Counted from the stretch's first letter, positions 1 to 8,901 are shown. The stretch is 37,965 bases of DNA from Bacteroidia bacterium (GCA_019695215.1 JAIBAK010000034.1:1-37965); one strand, 5' to 3'. The notes: generated from the letters alone by a model not told the origin. Translations and numbers: made by a program.

Positions 1-110
1 ATTTGCTTAGATTCGGTTTCGGTAAGGTCTATCAGTTGCTGCCCCGTTTGGGCTCGCATAGTAAGCGGAATCAACCCTATCCATATCAAAAGCCACCGGT
101 TTTGTTTCAT
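1..110 (-). CDS. Secreted protein, N-terminal part only (cut by left edge)
   Basis: An ATG at 108-110 on the minus strand opens a frame that stays open to the left edge (36 codons plus two bases). It begins MKQNRWLLIWIGLIPL and continues TMRAQTGQQLIDLTE, which is a clear signal peptide with probable cleavage after RAQ. A promoter-like TTTATTTG (minus strand, 116-123) lies 5 bases before the ATG. The gene diverges from the secreted protein at 185. Nothing of the mature domain is visible, so no function can be given. Confidence 0.6.
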   Translation of the reverse strand, partial: MKQNRWLLIWIGLIPLTMRAQTGQQLIDLTETESKQ

Positions 111-157
111 TGATGCAAATAAAATCAAATTCCCGCTGTGCTTTCGGGTTATTCCCT

Positions 158-165
158 TAATTTTG
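158..165 (+). promoter_or_regulatory. Bacteroidota -7 promoter box for the gene at 185
   Basis: TAATTTTG matches the Bacteroidota consensus TAnnTTTG at all six fixed positions and lies 19 bases before the ATG at 185. I do not see a clean -33 TTTG. The -7 box alone is the evidence. Confidence 0.5.
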
Positions 166-184
166 TGTATTAGTTTCATTTTTT

Positions 185-853
185 ATGAAAAAGTTGCTTT
201 TTATTCTCCTTGCCCTCACAAGTATAGCTCAGGCGCAAAGTCTTAGTTTCCCTTATGGAAAATTAAAGCATGATGTGATTCCGGGTATGTTTAACGATGT
301 GCCCATTTATTATAAAAACAATACTACCCTTCCGGTAAACGTAAAATGGCAGAAATTAAGTGAAACCATTTATCCGGGCTGGGAACTGAATTTTTGCAAT
401 AACGGAAATTGCATGCCCGGCCTTCCCGATTCGGGCGAATGGAAAAACCTGCAGATAAACGAAGAAGCTTTTATTAAAATTCATGCGCTCACCAATAAAA
501 TTGAAGGAACTTCCATCATTAAATACCGCATTTATGCCGTTGGTGATCCGGAGCATGCCGATACAGTTACCTTTGAATTGGTGTGTAATATTGCGGCCGG
601 AGTTTCGACACCGATAATGGCACCTATTAATGGTTTTATTCAGGCCGGAAACAAATTAATTGTTCCATCCGGTTCTACCGGTGCGGCCGTTCAGGTTTTC
701 GACCTCACCGGCCGCCATGTTTTTGATGCAGTGCTCACCCACGAAACACAGGTAATTGATTTATCCCGGTTACTGAGCGGTGTGTATATTGTGCGCGTAT
801 CGGCAGGAGATCAGTTACTGGCCTGTCGTAAAATTTCCCTTGGCGGAAATTAA
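185..853 (+). CDS. Small T9SS-sorted secreted protein
   Basis: The 222-residue protein starts with a signal peptide (MKKLLFILLALTSIAQAQ, residues 1-18). A beta-rich region follows (about 20-135) with two close cysteines (NFCNNGNC). From about residue 148 to the end is a type A T9SS sorting domain: the pattern VQVFDLTGRHVFDA, then LLSGVYIVRVSAGDQLL, then a short tail. The family knowledge is that this domain takes proteins through the T9SS outer-membrane translocon, after which it is removed or anchored. The mature part is unusually short for a T9SS cargo and I do not recognise its domain. The 3' end meets the convergent SET gene with about 4 bases of overlap. Confidence 0.8.
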   Translation: MKKLLFILLALTSIAQAQSLSFPYGKLKHDVIPGMFNDVPIYYKNNTTLPVNVKWQKLSETIYPGWELNFCNNGNCMPGLPDSGEWKNLQINEEAFIKIHALTNKIEGTSIIKYRIYAVGDPEHADTVTFELVCNIAAGVSTPIMAPINGFIQAGNKLIVPSGSTGAAVQVFDLTGRHVFDAVLTHETQVIDLSRLLSGVYIVRVSAGDQLLACRKISLGGN

Positions 854-1251
854 TTTTCGAGCATGGTTTCCCAGTAATCCTTACCGTAACCTACCAGAAT
901 TTCTTCTCCCGGCCTGATGGTGCGGCTGGCAACAATATAGGGTTTGCCTTTTATCACTTCGTAACGTGCATTATTGCGAATCCCCGAAATGCGGCTTGGA
1001 CCTGCAGCATCGTTGGCATAACGGCCAAAAGTATCGATAGCCGCAGCGGCATCCACACAGTTTTTATTGTTAATGAAAAAATAATAAGCGCCTTTTTGTT
1101 TGCCAGGCATGGTGGCATTGCGTGCCTCACACTCTTTCCAGGTGAGTTTTTCGCCCTCATACTCGCATACTATCTCTCCGCGTTTAATAATGGCATCGGT
1201 AAAAAGGCCCTTGCCCGATTTAGGTATCTTTGATTTTTTAACGTATAACAT
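850..1251 (-). CDS. SET domain-containing protein
   Basis: I chose the ATG at 1249-1251 (protein begins MLYVKKSKIPKSGKGLFTD, 133 residues). The longer frame adds 14 residues with no SET similarity. SET-fold hallmarks are visible in order: the opening strands with SGKGLF and RGEIVCEYEG, a degenerate NH motif (RYANDAAGP, where canonical SET proteins have RxxNHSC), the NARYEV strand, and the closing GEEILVGYGKDYW. Known SET proteins are S-adenosylmethionine-dependent lysine methyltransferases; bacterial stand-alone SET proteins of this size are common in Bacteroidota and their substrates are mostly unknown. The His-to-Asp change in the NH motif leaves activity open. The gene converges on the T9SS gene at 185. 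Confidence 0.8.
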   Translation of the reverse strand: MLYVKKSKIPKSGKGLFTDAIIKRGEIVCEYEGEKLTWKECEARNATMPGKQKGAYYFFINNKNCVDAAAAIDTFGRYANDAAGPSRISGIRNNARYEVIKGKPYIVASRTIRPGEEILVGYGKDYWETMLEN

Positions 1252-1413
1252 AAGCGGGTGCAAATGTGCGAAAAGATTTAATACTTCGCACAACTATTTT
1301 TAACAGAAAACTGAGGCTATATAAAATCCTGACCACGGTAATTCTCCCGCTCTGAAAAATTGTTTCGGGCGCGCTGCACAGCAGTTTCACAAAAAAATCC
1401 TTACCTTAGTGTA

Positions 1414-2772
1414 GTGATTCGTGTTTGGGTATTTCTGTTGATTCCTTTGAGCCTTTTCGGGCAGTCGTCATTTAAAATGGTGCAACTGGCCCGGTGGGAT
1501 AATGATAACCTCAATGCACAGGGCAATCAGCAATACAACGAAGTTTATGGCTACTACGATGCCGTGAAACATAAAGAATATGCCCTGCTGTGCAGCATTG
1601 ATTCGGTTTATTTTATTGATGTAACCAACCCCTTAGCCCCAATGGTATGCGATGCCGAAGCCGGCAAAACGGCCGGTTGCCGAAACAGGGATATTGTTAC
1701 CTGCGGACATTATGCCTATGCCGCAGCCGGACAGGGAAATTCTTCGCTTCAGATTTTTGATTTGCAATACCTCCCCGATTCGGTTCACAAAGTTTATGAC
1801 CACGACAGCCTTTGTATGCGCGCACATACCTTGTGTGTCGACACGTTTTCGGAAAGACTTTACCTGTGCAATACCGAGCGTATGGACAATGGCCTGAATC
1901 AGGTGGTATCCTATGCAGCAACGGTACTTTCGCTAAGCAATCCCGAAGTACCGCAGTGGCTGGGCAATCTTTCACCACCACCCTCATCGTTTACTTTCGT
2001 ACATAATGCTTTTGCCTGGCGCGATACACTTTATTGCAGCACGGGCACCAGCGGACTGTATATTTTTAACTATCAAAATGCATCGGCTCCGGTTTTGATA
2101 AAAGCACTGGCCGACTATGCCGAAAAAGGATTTAATCACTCTGCTGCCTTCGACCCCGTGCACCGACTGCTGAGTTTTACCGATGAGAGTTCGGGGAGCG
2201 GAGTAAAACTGGCGGCCATAAAAAATGTAACCAATCTTGCCATCACCGATATCTTTCGTTCATCGGCACAGGCCGTAGCTCACAAACCGTATTTTACCTA
2301 TCCGTTTCTTTGGGTTTCGTATTACCACGATGGAGTATATGCTTTTGATATAAGTAACCCCGATTCGGTAAAAACCGCTGCATGGTTTGATACCTACAAC
2401 AGCAACGGGGATTACAGCGGCCTTTTCGGTTGCTGGGGATTATATCCTTACCTGCCCTCGGGAAATGTGCTGGCCTCTGATATGGCCAATGGTTTATTCA
2501 TTCTAAAAGTTGATACCAATACCTCAGTGGTTAACGTGAAGAAGCAAATGGTTGCTGTATTTCCAAATCCGTTTACCAATTCAATAACCCTTGGCAGCAA
2601 TTCCCCTTCGTTTATTTCCATTACCAATATTGCCGGACAGGTGGTTCACCGCCCTGCTCACGAATTACCTGCCGGCAGCCTTCTTGATTTACATTTCCTT
2701 CCTTCCGGATTCTATTTTTTACGTATTGAGAATGAAAACGGAAGCCAAACACTGAAACTCATTAAACGTTAG
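1414..2772 (+). CDS. Choice-of-anchor B family protein with T9SS sorting domain
   Basis: A beta-propeller-like secreted protein made of LVIVD-type repeats: IDVTNPLAPMVCD, IFDLQYLPDSV, IFNYQNASAPVLI and FDISNPDSVKTAAWF each give the strand-then-N-x-P pattern. GCWGLYPYLPSGNVLASDMANGLFIL is the signature closing block of the choice-of-anchor B family. A T9SS type A domain ends the protein (VFPNPFTNSITL through FYFLRIENENGSQTLKLIKR). I propose the GTG at 1414 as start, giving MIRVWVFLLIPLSLFGQ, a compact signal peptide. A promoter-like TACCTTAG at 1402-1409 sits just before it. The frame can be extended to a TTG at 1360, but the added residues look unlike a signal peptide. It is followed after 43 bases by the porin gene on the same strand. 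Confidence 0.8.
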   Translation: MIRVWVFLLIPLSLFGQSSFKMVQLARWDNDNLNAQGNQQYNEVYGYYDAVKHKEYALLCSIDSVYFIDVTNPLAPMVCDAEAGKTAGCRNRDIVTCGHYAYAAAGQGNSSLQIFDLQYLPDSVHKVYDHDSLCMRAHTLCVDTFSERLYLCNTERMDNGLNQVVSYAATVLSLSNPEVPQWLGNLSPPPSSFTFVHNAFAWRDTLYCSTGTSGLYIFNYQNASAPVLIKALADYAEKGFNHSAAFDPVHRLLSFTDESSGSGVKLAAIKNVTNLAITDIFRSSAQAVAHKPYFTYPFLWVSYYHDGVYAFDISNPDSVKTAAWFDTYNSNGDYSGLFGCWGLYPYLPSGNVLASDMANGLFILKVDTNTSVVNVKKQMVAVFPNPFTNSITLGSNSPSFISITNIAGQVVHRPAHELPAGSLLDLHFLPSGFYFLRIENENGSQTLKLIKR

Positions 2773-2815
2773 ATTTTCTGGTCTCAGCCTTTATCAGCAT
2801 ATTTGCGGTAAAGGC

Positions 2816-4735
2816 ATGCGTTTATTTTCCCTTATTATTATTTTAACCCTGAGCACCGCCATTGCATCGGCACAGGACAGTTTATCCGGTAGGGCGGCTC
2901 CGCAGTATAAAATGGAACATGACTTTTTCTGGATGGAAGCGATGAAAAGAACAATTGACACTTCGCTGTTTGAAGCCGAACTGTACAACCCGATGGTGAA
3001 AAAATACCGGCTTTATCAGGACCTTGGCAATATAGGTTCCCCGGCACAGTCACTCATTTTTAATCCCGAAGCCGCTAACGGTTTTCAATTAGGTACCGAG
3101 GCCATGCAACAGTACTACAAACGCAGTGAGGACACCCGATTCTATTCGGCTACAAAACCATACACCGATATACAGTATGTACAGGGAAGTAAAGAATTAT
3201 TGTTTCTCGATTTGTTGCTTACCAAAAATGTATCTAAACGCTGGAATATCGGGGTTGATTTCAGAAGAATAAGCTCACTGGGATATTACGTAAACCAAAA
3301 ATCCAGTATATGGAGTACGAGGGTATTCAGTAGCTACGAATCAGGAAACAAACGATATATATTGCTTAATAGCCTTATCTGGAATAAAGGATATGTAGAA
3401 ATGAACGGGGGCCTTATTCAGGACTCCTCCTACGAAGCCCTATCGGGGGCCAACAAACAGGTGGGCGTAAACCTGCAGGGAAACGGACCTGATGGTAGTG
3501 GGGGCCCGAGAAATTTATTTCGCAACACCTCCTTTCACACGGCTCAATACTGGTACTTTGGAAAATACCTGACAACCGTAAACGGAAATGATACATCAAA
3601 GCAATTTATACAGCGGGCAGGCATTAAACATACCATAGATGTGGAACGATATTCTTTTTTGTACAGAGACAAAAACTTGCTGAATAAAGATTTTTACCCC
3701 GCCTTTTATTTTGACACCACTCAAACCTATGATTCATTACATCAGTTTATGGTACAAAACAGCATCACCCTGTTTAATGGAAGTTACATCAATGACTCCA
3801 GCTTCCGAAAGTTCGGAACATTTCTAACTTTACATCATCAGTACATCGAAATTTACCAACGAACAAGCAACACTAAGTATAATAATGTTTTGGTGAATTT
3901 CAATTTTCAGCCAGGAAGTGAATTTCATACCTATAAAATATATCCTCGAACCGATATTACTTATTGCGGACTTGGATACAATAAAGGTGATTATTCAGCA
4001 ACCTCCGCCTTACAATATTTCAGCAATAAAGTTTATTATGCCCTGGAAGCTGCCGCAACAGCTAAAGAACAGGATTACTTGATAAACCATTTTGTGTCCA
4101 ACCATTACCTATGGGAAAATGATTTCAAAAAAACGCAAAGCAAACATCTGGGCTTAATCATACAAGAAAACAGAAGCCATGCATGGAATAACCCCAATGG
4201 AGGCTGGAAACTCAAAACCAATCTAAACATAGTGAATCAGTTTGTTTACTTCGATACCACCGCACTTCCCGTTCAACATAACAAACAACTTCAAATTATA
4301 ACTGCCTCCCTTTCCAAATCCTTGCGTTTCGGCAACTTTTGGCTGCATAACCAGCTGTGGTACCAATACACCGACAACAAGCAGGTAATACGTTTGCCCG
4401 AATTGGGGCTTTTTGAACGCTTCTATTATGAAAAACGTTTATTCAAAAAAGTGATGCTGGCTCAGATAGGAGTTGATGTATCGTTTTATACTGCGTACTA
4501 TGCCAAGGAATTTAATCCCGTTACCCGCCAGTTTCAGTTACAAAATAAAGTAAGAACCGGAAATTACCCCATAGTGGATGTATTTTTCAATATGCAGTTA
4601 AAACGGGCGATCCTGTTCTTTAAGTTTGATCATGCCAATGCCGATTTAAGCGGGAATAATTCGTATGCAGGCCCGCACCAGCCATTACCGTATCGCTCCT
4701 TCCGTCTGGGAATACGCTGGCGAATGTTTGATTAA
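2816..4735 (+). CDS. Putative porin (Porin_10 family outer-membrane beta-barrel)
   Basis: 639 residues with a signal peptide (residues 1-19, ending ASAQ). The N-terminal block has the Porin_10 order: PMVKKYRLYQDLGNIGSPAQSLIFNP, then RFYSATKPYTDIQYVQGS, then a long run of amphipathic strands rich in Tyr, Phe and Asn, finishing PLPYRSFRLGIRWRMFD with the aromatic C-terminus usual for outer-membrane barrels. Length fits the family (about 600-700 residues). Substrate is unknown. It lies 43 bases downstream of the choice-of-anchor B gene and may share its transcript. Confidence 0.8.
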   Translation: MRLFSLIIILTLSTAIASAQDSLSGRAAPQYKMEHDFFWMEAMKRTIDTSLFEAELYNPMVKKYRLYQDLGNIGSPAQSLIFNPEAANGFQLGTEAMQQYYKRSEDTRFYSATKPYTDIQYVQGSKELLFLDLLLTKNVSKRWNIGVDFRRISSLGYYVNQKSSIWSTRVFSSYESGNKRYILLNSLIWNKGYVEMNGGLIQDSSYEALSGANKQVGVNLQGNGPDGSGGPRNLFRNTSFHTAQYWYFGKYLTTVNGNDTSKQFIQRAGIKHTIDVERYSFLYRDKNLLNKDFYPAFYFDTTQTYDSLHQFMVQNSITLFNGSYINDSSFRKFGTFLTLHHQYIEIYQRTSNTKYNNVLVNFNFQPGSEFHTYKIYPRTDITYCGLGYNKGDYSATSALQYFSNKVYYALEAAATAKEQDYLINHFVSNHYLWENDFKKTQSKHLGLIIQENRSHAWNNPNGGWKLKTNLNIVNQFVYFDTTALPVQHNKQLQIITASLSKSLRFGNFWLHNQLWYQYTDNKQVIRLPELGLFERFYYEKRLFKKVMLAQIGVDVSFYTAYYAKEFNPVTRQFQLQNKVRTGNYPIVDVFFNMQLKRAILFFKFDHANADLSGNNSYAGPHQPLPYRSFRLGIRWRMFD

Positions 4736-4789
4736 ATTTTAACGCGTTAATATAAACACATATTCATTTAGATTTTTGCCGGTGAATCA

Positions 4790-4844
4790 CTATGTGACTA
4801 TGTTTAACTATGCCTCTATGTGTTTTTATTCTTCTACCACATAA
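4790..4844. repeat. CTATG-rich short repeat between convergent genes
   Basis: CTATG occurs at 4790, 4798, 4808 and 4816 (spacings 8, 10, 8), each followed by G, T or C-rich variation. TATGTG (4817-4822) pairs with CACATA (4839-4844), so a weak hairpin is possible between the porin end and the convergent gene at 4872. It may act as a terminator or be a member of a dispersed intergenic repeat; neither is shown. Confidence 0.35.
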
Positions 4845-4871
4845 AATCATCCGACAGATAGATCCAACCGG

Positions 4872-6128
4872 TTAGGTTTTCAGTTTTTTCTTTTTAGCCG
4901 AAGGAAACAAAATATTATTGAGAATTAACCGGTAGCCGGGTGAGTTGGGGTGCAGGGCTAAATCCGTTGGTGGTTCTCCCACTCGATGTTCGTAATCTTC
5001 CGGGTCGTGGCCTCCAAAAAAAGTCCAGGTGCCCTTGCCATAGGTGCCATGAATATAACGAGCCTCCCCTAATCCTTTATTCTCGCCCATAATGAGCACC
5101 TCACTTTTAATTGTTTTTTTATTGAACGAAGTGGTTTGCCCCATAAAACCTTTTACCACCCGGGTATGATCCTGACAAAGCATGGTAGGCACTACATCCC
5201 ACTTGGCCGAGAAATCAAACAGTACAAACATATCGTTCTCCTCGCCCACCATTCCGCGCTGATAAGTCATGTCGATATTGGAATGTTCGTATTCATACGG
5301 ATTGGTAGTGATGGCAAAATTTTTAAAAGCAAAACAATTATCATAGTTTAATTTACCAAGTGCATTCGGATCGGGTGGGTCATTATCAAAAGGCACATCA
5401 CAAATATCGGTTCCATCGGCTGCCAGTGCAATATCATAGGTGTCGGTAGCCGAACACATGGCAAACAAAAAACCTCCGCCCATGGTAAACTCTTTAATTT
5501 TTTTGGCAACGGCTAATTTCATTTCTGACACCTTGGCAAAACCATACTTGGCAGCCATGCTTTCCGCTTCACGCACTTCGGCTTTGTACCAGGCTGCGTT
5601 TTGAAAGGCGCTCCAGAACTTTCCGTATTGCCCGGTAAAATCTTCATGATGCAGGTGAAGCCAGTCGTAAGTTGGGAGTTTACCACTCAGTACCTCATCA
5701 TCAAACACCACTTCGTACGGAATCTCGGCATAGGTAAGCACGAGGGTAACGGCATCGTCCCACGGTTGTTTTGTTTTAGGCGAGTACACAGCAATTTTAG
5801 GGGCCTTTTGCAATTTCACCACCTCCATATTTACTTCCGGAAGGGCAATTTCATTGCGAATGCTCTGCATTTTACTATCGTTTATTACCTGATAGGTAAT
5901 GCCCCTCACCAGACACTCCTTTTCAAAACCCGGAGTATAGATAAAAGCAAAACTTCCGCCTCTGTAATTAAGCAACCACTCTACCTCGGCATCTTTACCC
6001 AGTACCCAATAAGCAACTCCGTATGATTTTAAATGATTTTTCTGACTCTCGTCCATAGGTATAAAAACATAGTTGGCTTTTAAAGCTACCCACGAAATAC
6101 TGAAAAGAAACAGCAAAAATCGTTTCAT
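4872..6128 (-). CDS. Conserved secreted Bacteroidota protein (usually labelled asparagine synthetase B)
   Basis: 418 residues with a signal peptide (MKRFLLFLFSISWVALKA, about 1-18), so it should be exported. Conserved-looking blocks include YVFIPMDESQKNHLKSYG, WLLNYRGGSF, IAVYSPKTKQPWDDAVTLVL, YDWLHLHHEDFTGQYGKF, GGGFLFAMCSATDTYDIALA, FFGGHDPEDYEHR and PGYRLILNNILFPSAKKKK. From memory, orthologues throughout Bacteroidota carry the name asparagine synthetase B. I see no support for that name: there is no Cys-2 glutaminase nucleophile, no ATP pyrophosphatase SGGxDS loop, and the signal peptide points away from the cytoplasm. A class I glutamine amidotransferase-like fold is possible (Gly-Gly-Gly near a Cys-Ser, and a late HDPED). 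The function is unknown. It ends opposite the porin gene; metF lies just upstream. Confidence 0.75.
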   Translation of the reverse strand: MKRFLLFLFSISWVALKANYVFIPMDESQKNHLKSYGVAYWVLGKDAEVEWLLNYRGGSFAFIYTPGFEKECLVRGITYQVINDSKMQSIRNEIALPEVNMEVVKLQKAPKIAVYSPKTKQPWDDAVTLVLTYAEIPYEVVFDDEVLSGKLPTYDWLHLHHEDFTGQYGKFWSAFQNAAWYKAEVREAESMAAKYGFAKVSEMKLAVAKKIKEFTMGGGFLFAMCSATDTYDIALAADGTDICDVPFDNDPPDPNALGKLNYDNCFAFKNFAITTNPYEYEHSNIDMTYQRGMVGEENDMFVLFDFSAKWDVVPTMLCQDHTRVVKGFMGQTTSFNKKTIKSEVLIMGENKGLGEARYIHGTYGKGTWTFFGGHDPEDYEHRVGEPPTDLALHPNSPGYRLILNNILFPSAKKKKLKT

Positions 6129-6159
6129 GATAAATGCATTACTGCATGATTGATCTCCG

Positions 6160-7113
6160 TTAAAAAACTGAGGTTACAATTTGTTTGGTAGCCTCGCTCA
6201 GCCCCATGGTATAATAATGCAATACCGGAACACCTGCATTCTTCAACTCTTTTGATTGCTGAATGGCCCATTCAATTCCCACCTGACGAACCGCTTTATC
6301 ATCCTTACATTTCTCAATGGCATCCGATAGTTCGAAAGGGATATCGATATGGAAAATTTTAGGCAAAACAGTAAGCTGATTCTTTTTGGTTATCGGTTTT
6401 ATACCCGGAATAATCGGAATAGTAATTCCCATTTTTTTGCATTGTTCACTGAACTCAAAAAATTTACTGTTATTAAAAAACATCTGAGTTACGATGTAAT
6501 TGGCCCCCGATTCGACCTTACGTTTTAAAAAATTCAAATCGGAAAGCATATTGGGTGCTTCAAAATGTTTTTCGGGGTAAGCTGCCACTCCAATGCAAAA
6601 ATCGGTGGCACTGGCACCGGCCAGTTCATCGTCAAGGTAAATGCCGTTGTTCAGGTTCACCACCTGATGGATTAAATCAAGTGAATTGCGGTTGCCGTCT
6701 GGTTCGGGTACAAAATTGGGCTCCGACTTAATGCTGTCGCCCCGTAATAACAATACGTTTTGAATACCCAAAAAATTTAAATCAATAAGGGCATTCTCGG
6801 TTTCTTCCTTGGTAAATCCTCCGCAAATAAGGTGTGGTACTGCCTCCACCTTATACTTATTCATAATAGCCGCACAAATGGCTACCGTTCCGGGGCGTTT
6901 ACGGGTTGATACTTTATCAAATCCCCCGTCAGCCCGTTTGCGAAGTACATATTCTTCCCGGTGATAGGTTACATCTATAAAACGGGGATTAAACTCCATT
7001 AACGGATCAATCCCTTCAAAAATAGATTTAATACCTTTCCCTTTGAGGGGAGGCAATATCTCAAATGAAAACTCAGTTCCTTTACTGTTACGGATGATGT
7101 CAACAATCTTCAT
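6160..7113 (-). CDS. metF: Methylenetetrahydrofolate reductase
   Basis: Reduces 5,10-methylene-THF to 5-methyl-THF with FAD, feeding methionine synthesis. The 317-residue protein keeps the family order: FSFEILPP (catalytic Glu near residue 17), FIDVTYHREEYVLR, PHLICGGFTKEE, NVLLLRGD (Asp that contacts FAD), GVAAYPEKHFEAPN, GANYIVTQMFFNNSKFFEF, IPIIPGIKPI and the C-terminal HYYTMGLSEAT. The ATG at 7111-7113 is the start. A TTG three codons upstream is part of the promoter box (7120-7127), so the longer reading is not a real start. It ends about 30 bases before the secreted protein gene at 6128, probably one transcript. Confidence 0.95.
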   Translation of the reverse strand: MKIVDIIRNSKGTEFSFEILPPLKGKGIKSIFEGIDPLMEFNPRFIDVTYHREEYVLRKRADGGFDKVSTRKRPGTVAICAAIMNKYKVEAVPHLICGGFTKEETENALIDLNFLGIQNVLLLRGDSIKSEPNFVPEPDGNRNSLDLIHQVVNLNNGIYLDDELAGASATDFCIGVAAYPEKHFEAPNMLSDLNFLKRKVESGANYIVTQMFFNNSKFFEFSEQCKKMGITIPIIPGIKPITKKNQLTVLPKIFHIDIPFELSDAIEKCKDDKAVRQVGIEWAIQQSKELKNAGVPVLHYYTMGLSEATKQIVTSVF

Positions 7114-7119
7114 AAGGGG

Positions 7120-7127
7120 CAAATATA
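7120..7127 (-). promoter_or_regulatory. metF -7 promoter box
   Basis: On the minus strand this is TATATTTG, a full match to TAnnTTTG. Only six bases separate it from the metF ATG, so the message should have almost no leader. Confidence 0.6.
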
Positions 7128-7134
7128 CGAAAGA

Positions 7135-8220
7135 TTATTGTGCCGTGTTGGCAGCAGGGGCAGCCGATTTATTAATGCCCAGTTTAAGGGAGAAAATATT
7201 GGAATACAAAGCCGATGACTGGCCCGTGATGGTGGTGAAGGCATAATCAATGGTGAGGCCCTTTAAACGCAAACCCGCCCCTACACTGGGCTGAAAATGC
7301 AATTTCCGTTTTCCGTCAATATCGGTTTGATGCTGAAAATTACTGGCTCCCCCGCGTAAAAAAACAAAATTATCCCAGGCAAACTCTACTCCGGCCACCG
7401 GATCCATATTAAAGACAGTACTGCTCACCAAAACATTTCGCTGTCCATCGGTGGTAAAGCTGAAATTGGTTTCGGCCAGACAGGTAATTTTTTTATAAAC
7501 GTCAAATTTTCTTCCCGCAGCGAGAATAATGCGTGGCCGTGTTACCTCAAGCGTATTTGAAGGAATAGCATTACCCGTAGCCTGAAGCACCTGTTTCTCG
7601 TCATTGGTAAATGAATAAGTCCATGCATTGAAGGTGGAAGTTACATCGCGCAGCATGGCCCCGAAATGCCATTTCCTGCGGGTGTACTGTGCCCCAAAGT
7701 CAAGTCCAAAGCCCCAGGCATTGGCAAAGGTTCCTACCTTTCTTCTGATAATTTTGGCATTCCCTGCCAGTATTAATCCTTCAATTTTGGTTTTGCGGGC
7801 ATACGAACCCATAAAGGCATAATCAACTGCAGAAAAACTTTTAATATTGTTGTAATTGATCTGTCCGTTTTTATATAAGTCAATGGTATTTGGAATATCA
7901 TCTATTCCAAAGCGCACAATAGAAAATCCCATGGCGCTTTTATCTCCGTTTTTAAATCCGATGGCACCGTAATCGTAATTGGCAATACCGGCAAAATACT
8001 CGGCATGCATCAGTGATAATTGAATATTGTCCTTTATTTGTAATAACCCAGCCGGATTCCAGTACCCCGAAGTTACATCGCTGGCGGTGGCAATAACTGC
8101 CCCGCCCATTCCAAAAGCCCTTGCCCCTACTCCTATATTCATAAACTCATTGCTGTACTTTTGGCTATAGCTCCAATGGGCCGTAAGCAGTAAAACAAAG
8201 GCAAAAATATTTTTCTTCAT
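7135..8220 (-). CDS. PorV/PorQ family outer-membrane protein
   Basis: About 361 residues with a signal peptide (MKKNIFAFVLLLTAHWSYSQ). The mature N-terminus has the family signature FMNIGVGARAFGMGGAVIATASDVTSGYWNPAGL, followed by repeated amphipathic beta strands and a C-terminal IFSLKLGI strand. Known members are FadL-like barrels; PorV shuttles T9SS cargo to the attachment complex and PorQ has a related role. This one is not clearly PorV or PorQ and may be a paralogue. ATG-ATG at 8218-8223 offers two starts; the second is given here. The upstream gene's TGA overlaps the start (ATGA), so translation is probably coupled. Confidence 0.8.
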   Translation of the reverse strand: MKKNIFAFVLLLTAHWSYSQKYSNEFMNIGVGARAFGMGGAVIATASDVTSGYWNPAGLLQIKDNIQLSLMHAEYFAGIANYDYGAIGFKNGDKSAMGFSIVRFGIDDIPNTIDLYKNGQINYNNIKSFSAVDYAFMGSYARKTKIEGLILAGNAKIIRRKVGTFANAWGFGLDFGAQYTRRKWHFGAMLRDVTSTFNAWTYSFTNDEKQVLQATGNAIPSNTLEVTRPRIILAAGRKFDVYKKITCLAETNFSFTTDGQRNVLVSSTVFNMDPVAGVEFAWDNFVFLRGGASNFQHQTDIDGKRKLHFQPSVGAGLRLKGLTIDYAFTTITGQSSALYSNIFSLKLGINKSAAPAANTAQ

Positions 8221-8894
8221 CATAAATTATTTTCACTGAATTGCTGCTGCAAAGACGGAAATTCCGAATCAATCCATAACTCTGTCTGTGCAATACACGG
8301 TAACAACTGCTGCTGGTTATAGGCACTAAGCCCGTATAACCCCACCTGCATCATTATCCGGTTTAACGAATAAATCAGCTTTTCATTATCGGTGTAGTGA
8401 TACAAATATCGTATTTCCCTGAATTGATGAAAGCGTTCAAGGAATAATTCTTTGGTTTCAATGCCGTTTAAATCAAGATAGCTCCCCAAAACTTCACTCT
8501 CTACCTCTGTTAACGACTGATAAAACCCATTAATTGATGCATGATGCCGGCCAATAATGTATCGGTCGAGCATTAATTCCAGAAAAATATGGTTAAGGAA
8601 AAAGAACCTGCTGAAGGTATCATCAAACCGGGCATTGGCTATACAGCTTTTTACAAAGGCATATCCATTGATAAAAAAGGGCGAATTATGAAAGAACCGG
8701 TCAAGGGCATAATGTTGCCTTGCACCCTCGTTCAGCTGGTGATGAGCATCTGACTGTAATATATGGTGCAGTGCCTCGGGTTTAATTCGTTTGGAAGGAG
8801 TAAAATTACGGGTAAGGTCAGGCAAAACAATCCCCAGATTATGGTAAGCATTGCCGGGTTTATGAGTAAAATGATAATGAGCAATGAAATTCAT
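8220..8894 (-). CDS. ACP phosphodiesterase-like protein (AcpH/DUF479-like)
   Basis: The ATG at 8892-8894 gives MNFIAHYHFTHKPGNAYHNLG, 224 residues. The longer frame is rejected because a promoter-like TATCTTTA (8902-8909) lies inside it. The opening MNFIAHYHF and GIVLPDLTR, then HHQLNEGARQHYALDRFFHNSPFF and FLELMLDRYIIGRH, resemble the AcpH pattern (MNFLAH, G-DxxR, HR-ID-FTD-H-P, DH-L). AcpH removes phosphopantetheine from acyl carrier protein using His/Asp metal ligands. The match is distant and the protein is longer than E. coli AcpH, so the activity is uncertain. Its stop overlaps the PorV/PorQ-like start by four bases. Confidence 0.55.
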   Translation of the reverse strand: MNFIAHYHFTHKPGNAYHNLGIVLPDLTRNFTPSKRIKPEALHHILQSDAHHQLNEGARQHYALDRFFHNSPFFINGYAFVKSCIANARFDDTFSRFFFLNHIFLELMLDRYIIGRHHASINGFYQSLTEVESEVLGSYLDLNGIETKELFLERFHQFREIRYLYHYTDNEKLIYSLNRIMMQVGLYGLSAYNQQQLLPCIAQTELWIDSEFPSLQQQFSENNL

Positions 8895-8901
8895 GAAGGT
8901 G

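Noticed and set aside
5601..6026. 141-codon plus-strand ORF
   Set aside because: Shadow of the conserved secreted protein on the minus strand; no recognisable domain.
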